From Shewanella marinintestina (lineage in GTDB: Bacteria; Pseudomonadota; Gammaproteobacteria; Enterobacterales; Shewanellaceae): a stretch of 64,000 nucleotides of DNA. The notes under the pieces are model-generated. The model saw only the letters and a list, made by a program, of their open reading frames with translations, was not told the origin of the DNA and made no database searches. Position 1 is the first letter of the stretch; each line of letters begins with the position of its first letter. The stretch covers positions 186,001 through 250,000 of the forward strand of contig NZ_JAKILC010000002.1 in NCBI RefSeq assembly GCF_023283845.1. Reading direction: 5' to 3'. Shown in pieces: positions 62,101-64,000 of this stretch. The position numbers and the translations under genes were made by a program.

Positions 62101-63576
62101 CTACAGTGATTGATGGGCATTAACAGTGCGACCTTCAGCCCATATTCTTATTGATTCCAGCTTTTCTCGCATCACGACAGACAAAGGTCGAGTTTTCATC
62201 AGTTCGGCCACTAATACCTGTTGATTGACCTCAATCTCTGACGCTTTTGCGGTATAAATCGCTGAAATAACCGCTTGTTCAATTTCGGCTCCAGAGAAGC
62301 CATGACTAAGCTTTGCCAACTGGCTTAAATCAAACTGGCTTGGCTCAAGCATACGCCGTTTAAGATGAATTAAAAATATCGCCTTTCGAATCGTCTCATC
62401 AGGTAAATCGACAAAAAATATCTCATCCATACGCCCCTTGCGCATCAATTCTGGCGGCAATGCACTAATATCATTAGCTGTTGCGACTAGAAACACGTCA
62501 GATGTTCGTTCTGCCATCCAGGTGAGAATCGCCCCTAGAATACGTTTTGAGGTACCGTCATCACTGCTACCGCTGCTTAAGCCTTTTTCTATCTCATCAA
62601 TCCACAAGACACAGGGGGACATTAAGTCAGCTAACTCTAGGGCTTTACGTAGGTTTTTCTCTGTCTCACCGATATATTTATTATATAGGGCCGACATATC
62701 CATTTTAAGCAATGGTCGCTGCCACATACCAGCAACCGCTTTAGCAGCAAGGCTTTTACCACTACCTTGAACTCCGAGCAATAAAATGCCTTTAGGTTTA
62801 TCGACAAGATCTTGTGTACCTAACGAAGGCATTCTATAACTAAGCCATTGCTTGAGATTATGTAATCCTGCAACTTGAGAAAAATCGCAAGTATCGTACT
62901 CATAATGCAACACACCGTGCATATCAAGCAGCTCGAATTTGCCCCGATTAATACTATCGACATCTGAATGTGTAATTGCACCATCATCAACAATCGCTTT
63001 ATGGGCAAGCCGGCGCGCATCATCAAAAGTCATACCACGAAGATTATCAGCGAGTTTAACAACTGCGCTATCATCTACGTTCAACATTACCCCTTTAGCT
63101 CTAATTTTATCGACCTGCTCATAAATGATATTAAGCAACTGCGACACATCCGGAAGTGATAGCCTAAAGTGAGCGCAATAATGTTTAATTTCTGCAGGGA
63201 TGGTAAATTCGTGACTAACTAACACCAAGGTGTGGTTTAACGACTCGTATTCCAGAGCGATCTCTTTTAATAAGCGAACATTCTTTGGTGCGTCTTCGAC
63301 AAATGGATGGAAATCGCAAAGAACATAAATTCCTTTTTGAGTGGTTGCTTTTATTTGCCCCAAAATATCTTCCGGCTCACAATTGAATTTTTGCCGCCCA
63401 AGTCCGCTGTCTACTCGCATTAGTCCTTGGGTAATACTCCAGCTAAACAGTGGCTGATATAAGATATTTGATACCTTCCTCAGCAGATCGATCACCCTAT
63501 ACTCTTCATAAGTTTCGATAACTACAATAGGGGTATTTGAGCGTAAAATAGCGGTGAGATCTCGGATATCCTGCAT
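62101..63576 (-). CDS. AAA-family ATPase, Ycf46-like
   Basis: 491 residues. The N-terminal half (about 1-225) lacks a known motif but has the Ycf46-like start RDLTAILRSNTPIVVIETYEEYRVIDLLRKV. The C-terminal AAA domain holds GVQGSGKSLAAKAVAG (Walker A), CVLWIDEIEKG (Walker B), VATANDISALPPELMRKGRMDE (sensor 1 and arginine region) and GFSGAEIEQAVISAI (sensor 2). Ycf46 proteins are known in cyanobacteria, plastids and proteobacteria with no settled role. I chose the ATG at 63576 with AAGGATTAAC upstream; the longer frame from 63627 adds 17 unlikely residues. It follows the HlyD gene terminator. Confidence 0.88.
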   Translation of the reverse strand: MQDIRDLTAILRSNTPIVVIETYEEYRVIDLLRKVSNILYQPLFSWSITQGLMRVDSGLGRQKFNCEPEDILGQIKATTQKGIYVLCDFHPFVEDAPKNVRLLKEIALEYESLNHTLVLVSHEFTIPAEIKHYCAHFRLSLPDVSQLLNIIYEQVDKIRAKGVMLNVDDSAVVKLADNLRGMTFDDARRLAHKAIVDDGAITHSDVDSINRGKFELLDMHGVLHYEYDTCDFSQVAGLHNLKQWLSYRMPSLGTQDLVDKPKGILLLGVQGSGKSLAAKAVAGMWQRPLLKMDMSALYNKYIGETEKNLRKALELADLMSPCVLWIDEIEKGLSSGSSDDGTSKRILGAILTWMAERTSDVFLVATANDISALPPELMRKGRMDEIFFVDLPDETIRKAIFLIHLKRRMLEPSQFDLSQLAKLSHGFSGAEIEQAVISAIYTAKASEIEVNQQVLVAELMKTRPLSVVMREKLESIRIWAEGRTVNAHQSL

Positions 63577-63611
63577 GTTAATCCTTGAGCATATAATGAC
63601 AAAGGTAACAA

Positions 63612-63645
63612 AACAAAAGGGACTCAAAAGTCCCTTTTGTTCACA
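63612..63645 (-). terminator. Terminator between the HlyD-like and AAA genes
   Basis: AACAAAAGGGACT pairs perfectly with AGTCCCTTTTGTT (13 bp, CAAA loop). On the minus strand it follows the HlyD-like stop by ~55 bases and leads into a T-rich stretch. Confidence 0.85.
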
Positions 63646-63696
63646 CTTTTAAAACGGTCTACCTTTTATTAGTGAGCAGCACTAATAAACTAAATC

Positions 63697-64000
63697 TTAG
63701 TGAAACAAATAGTTGAGCCAACCCTGCATTCTCAATAAAACCTTACGCATAATCGATACATGAGCAAAATGCTCAGTATAGATTGCAGCATGACCTGATA
63801 CACCAGCAGGGAAACGAGTTCTAACCTCATGATCTTCTAGCTTTATCAACACTAAAGCACGACCACGGGTCATTAAACGATTTGACGATACCAATGCTCC
63901 TGAAGATTGAATTTCACCTTCGGCCATAGCAGGTAAAACCTTTGCAACCTTGCCCTTAAAGACTTGACCGGGTGCACCATCTAAAATCACCTCAGCTTCA
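63697..64000 (-). CDS. HlyD/EmrA-type membrane fusion protein (partial, C-terminal ~100 residues)
   Basis: The gene enters from the right edge, and its start is outside the window. The visible part shows the typical end of an HlyD-family adaptor: EVILDGAPGQVFKGKVAKVLPAMAEGEIQ, a beta-barrel section with RALVLIKLEDHEVRTRFPAGVSGHAAIYTEH, and a final amphipathic helix. Such proteins bridge an inner-membrane pump and an outer-membrane channel, or stand alone as YibH/YiaV-type proteins. The partner transporter cannot be seen. Confidence 0.8.
   Translation of the reverse strand, partial: EAEVILDGAPGQVFKGKVAKVLPAMAEGEIQSSGALVSSNRLMTRGRALVLIKLEDHEVRTRFPAGVSGHAAIYTEHFAHVSIMRKVLLRMQGWLNYLFH

Overview
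The window looks like chromosomal DNA of a marine gammaproteobacterium, most likely Shewanella. This rests on protein families and gene order rather than any rRNA: small DUF2913, DUF2960 and DUF3019 proteins typical of Shewanella/Vibrio, the lptG-lptF / pepA and holC-valS blocks, many c-di-GMP and chemotaxis genes, and a MipA/OmpV outer-membrane system. There are no rRNA or tRNA genes, no CRISPR array, no insertion sequence and no prophage. Most intergenic spaces contain clear rho-independent terminators.

Layout. 1-5470: a leftward six-gene light/singlet-oxygen type operon (DUF523/DUF1722 protein, LitR-like MerR regulator, DNA photolyase, NTF2-like protein, SDR, FAD oxidoreductase running off the left edge). 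It starts at a promoter that combines two TTGTACAA palindromes with an ECF-sigma-like TGATCC/CGTATT pair. 5569-8931: DUF368 lipid-carrier transporter, hotdog protein, ArsR regulator, cold-shock/DUF1294 fusion, FKBP isomerase. 9027-13950: two M24 metallopeptidases flanking a ROK protein; the 3' end of the first peptidase, with its terminator, is repeated in tandem with an exact 187-bp period. 14160-20962: rhlE, periplasmic peroxiredoxin-like protein, DUF2913, YqiJ-like protein, M32 carboxypeptidase, acetyltransferase, DUF2960, RDD protein. 21085-24987: lptG-lptF divergent from pepA.

25374-35947 lies between pepA and holC-valS. It holds a VieS-like hybrid kinase overlapping a REC-EAL phosphodiesterase, a PAS/degenerate-GGDEF/EAL protein, a PaeA/YtfL-type membrane protein and a second DEAD-box helicase. 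36212-39639: holC-valS. 39759-50169: chemoreceptor, large ImpA/M60-like lipoprotein metalloprotease, a 54-residue YqaE/Pmp3 protein, LysR regulator divergent from lrgAB, POT-like transporter and acetate transporter. 50685-53237: rsuA, then a cysteine-rich HTH regulator divergent from an FMN reductase and VOC protein across a repeat-rich operator region. 53288-54039 is a frameshifted SDR pseudogene. 54140-57396: two small membrane proteins, UspE-like protein, TehB/YeaR-like cupin, YcxB-like protein and a YhhY-like acetyltransferase. 57647-60959: MipA-DUF3019-response regulator-kinase operon. 61019-64000: DUF1289, DUF4136 lipoprotein, Ycf46-like AAA ATPase and the C-terminus of an HlyD-type protein at the right edge.

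The most unusual items are the 187-bp 3'-end triplication (9027-9571), the composite promoter of the photolyase operon (5427-5470) and the signalling block between pepA and holC. I found no wholly new multi-gene defence or biosynthetic system. All family assignments come from reading motifs and were not checked by database search.
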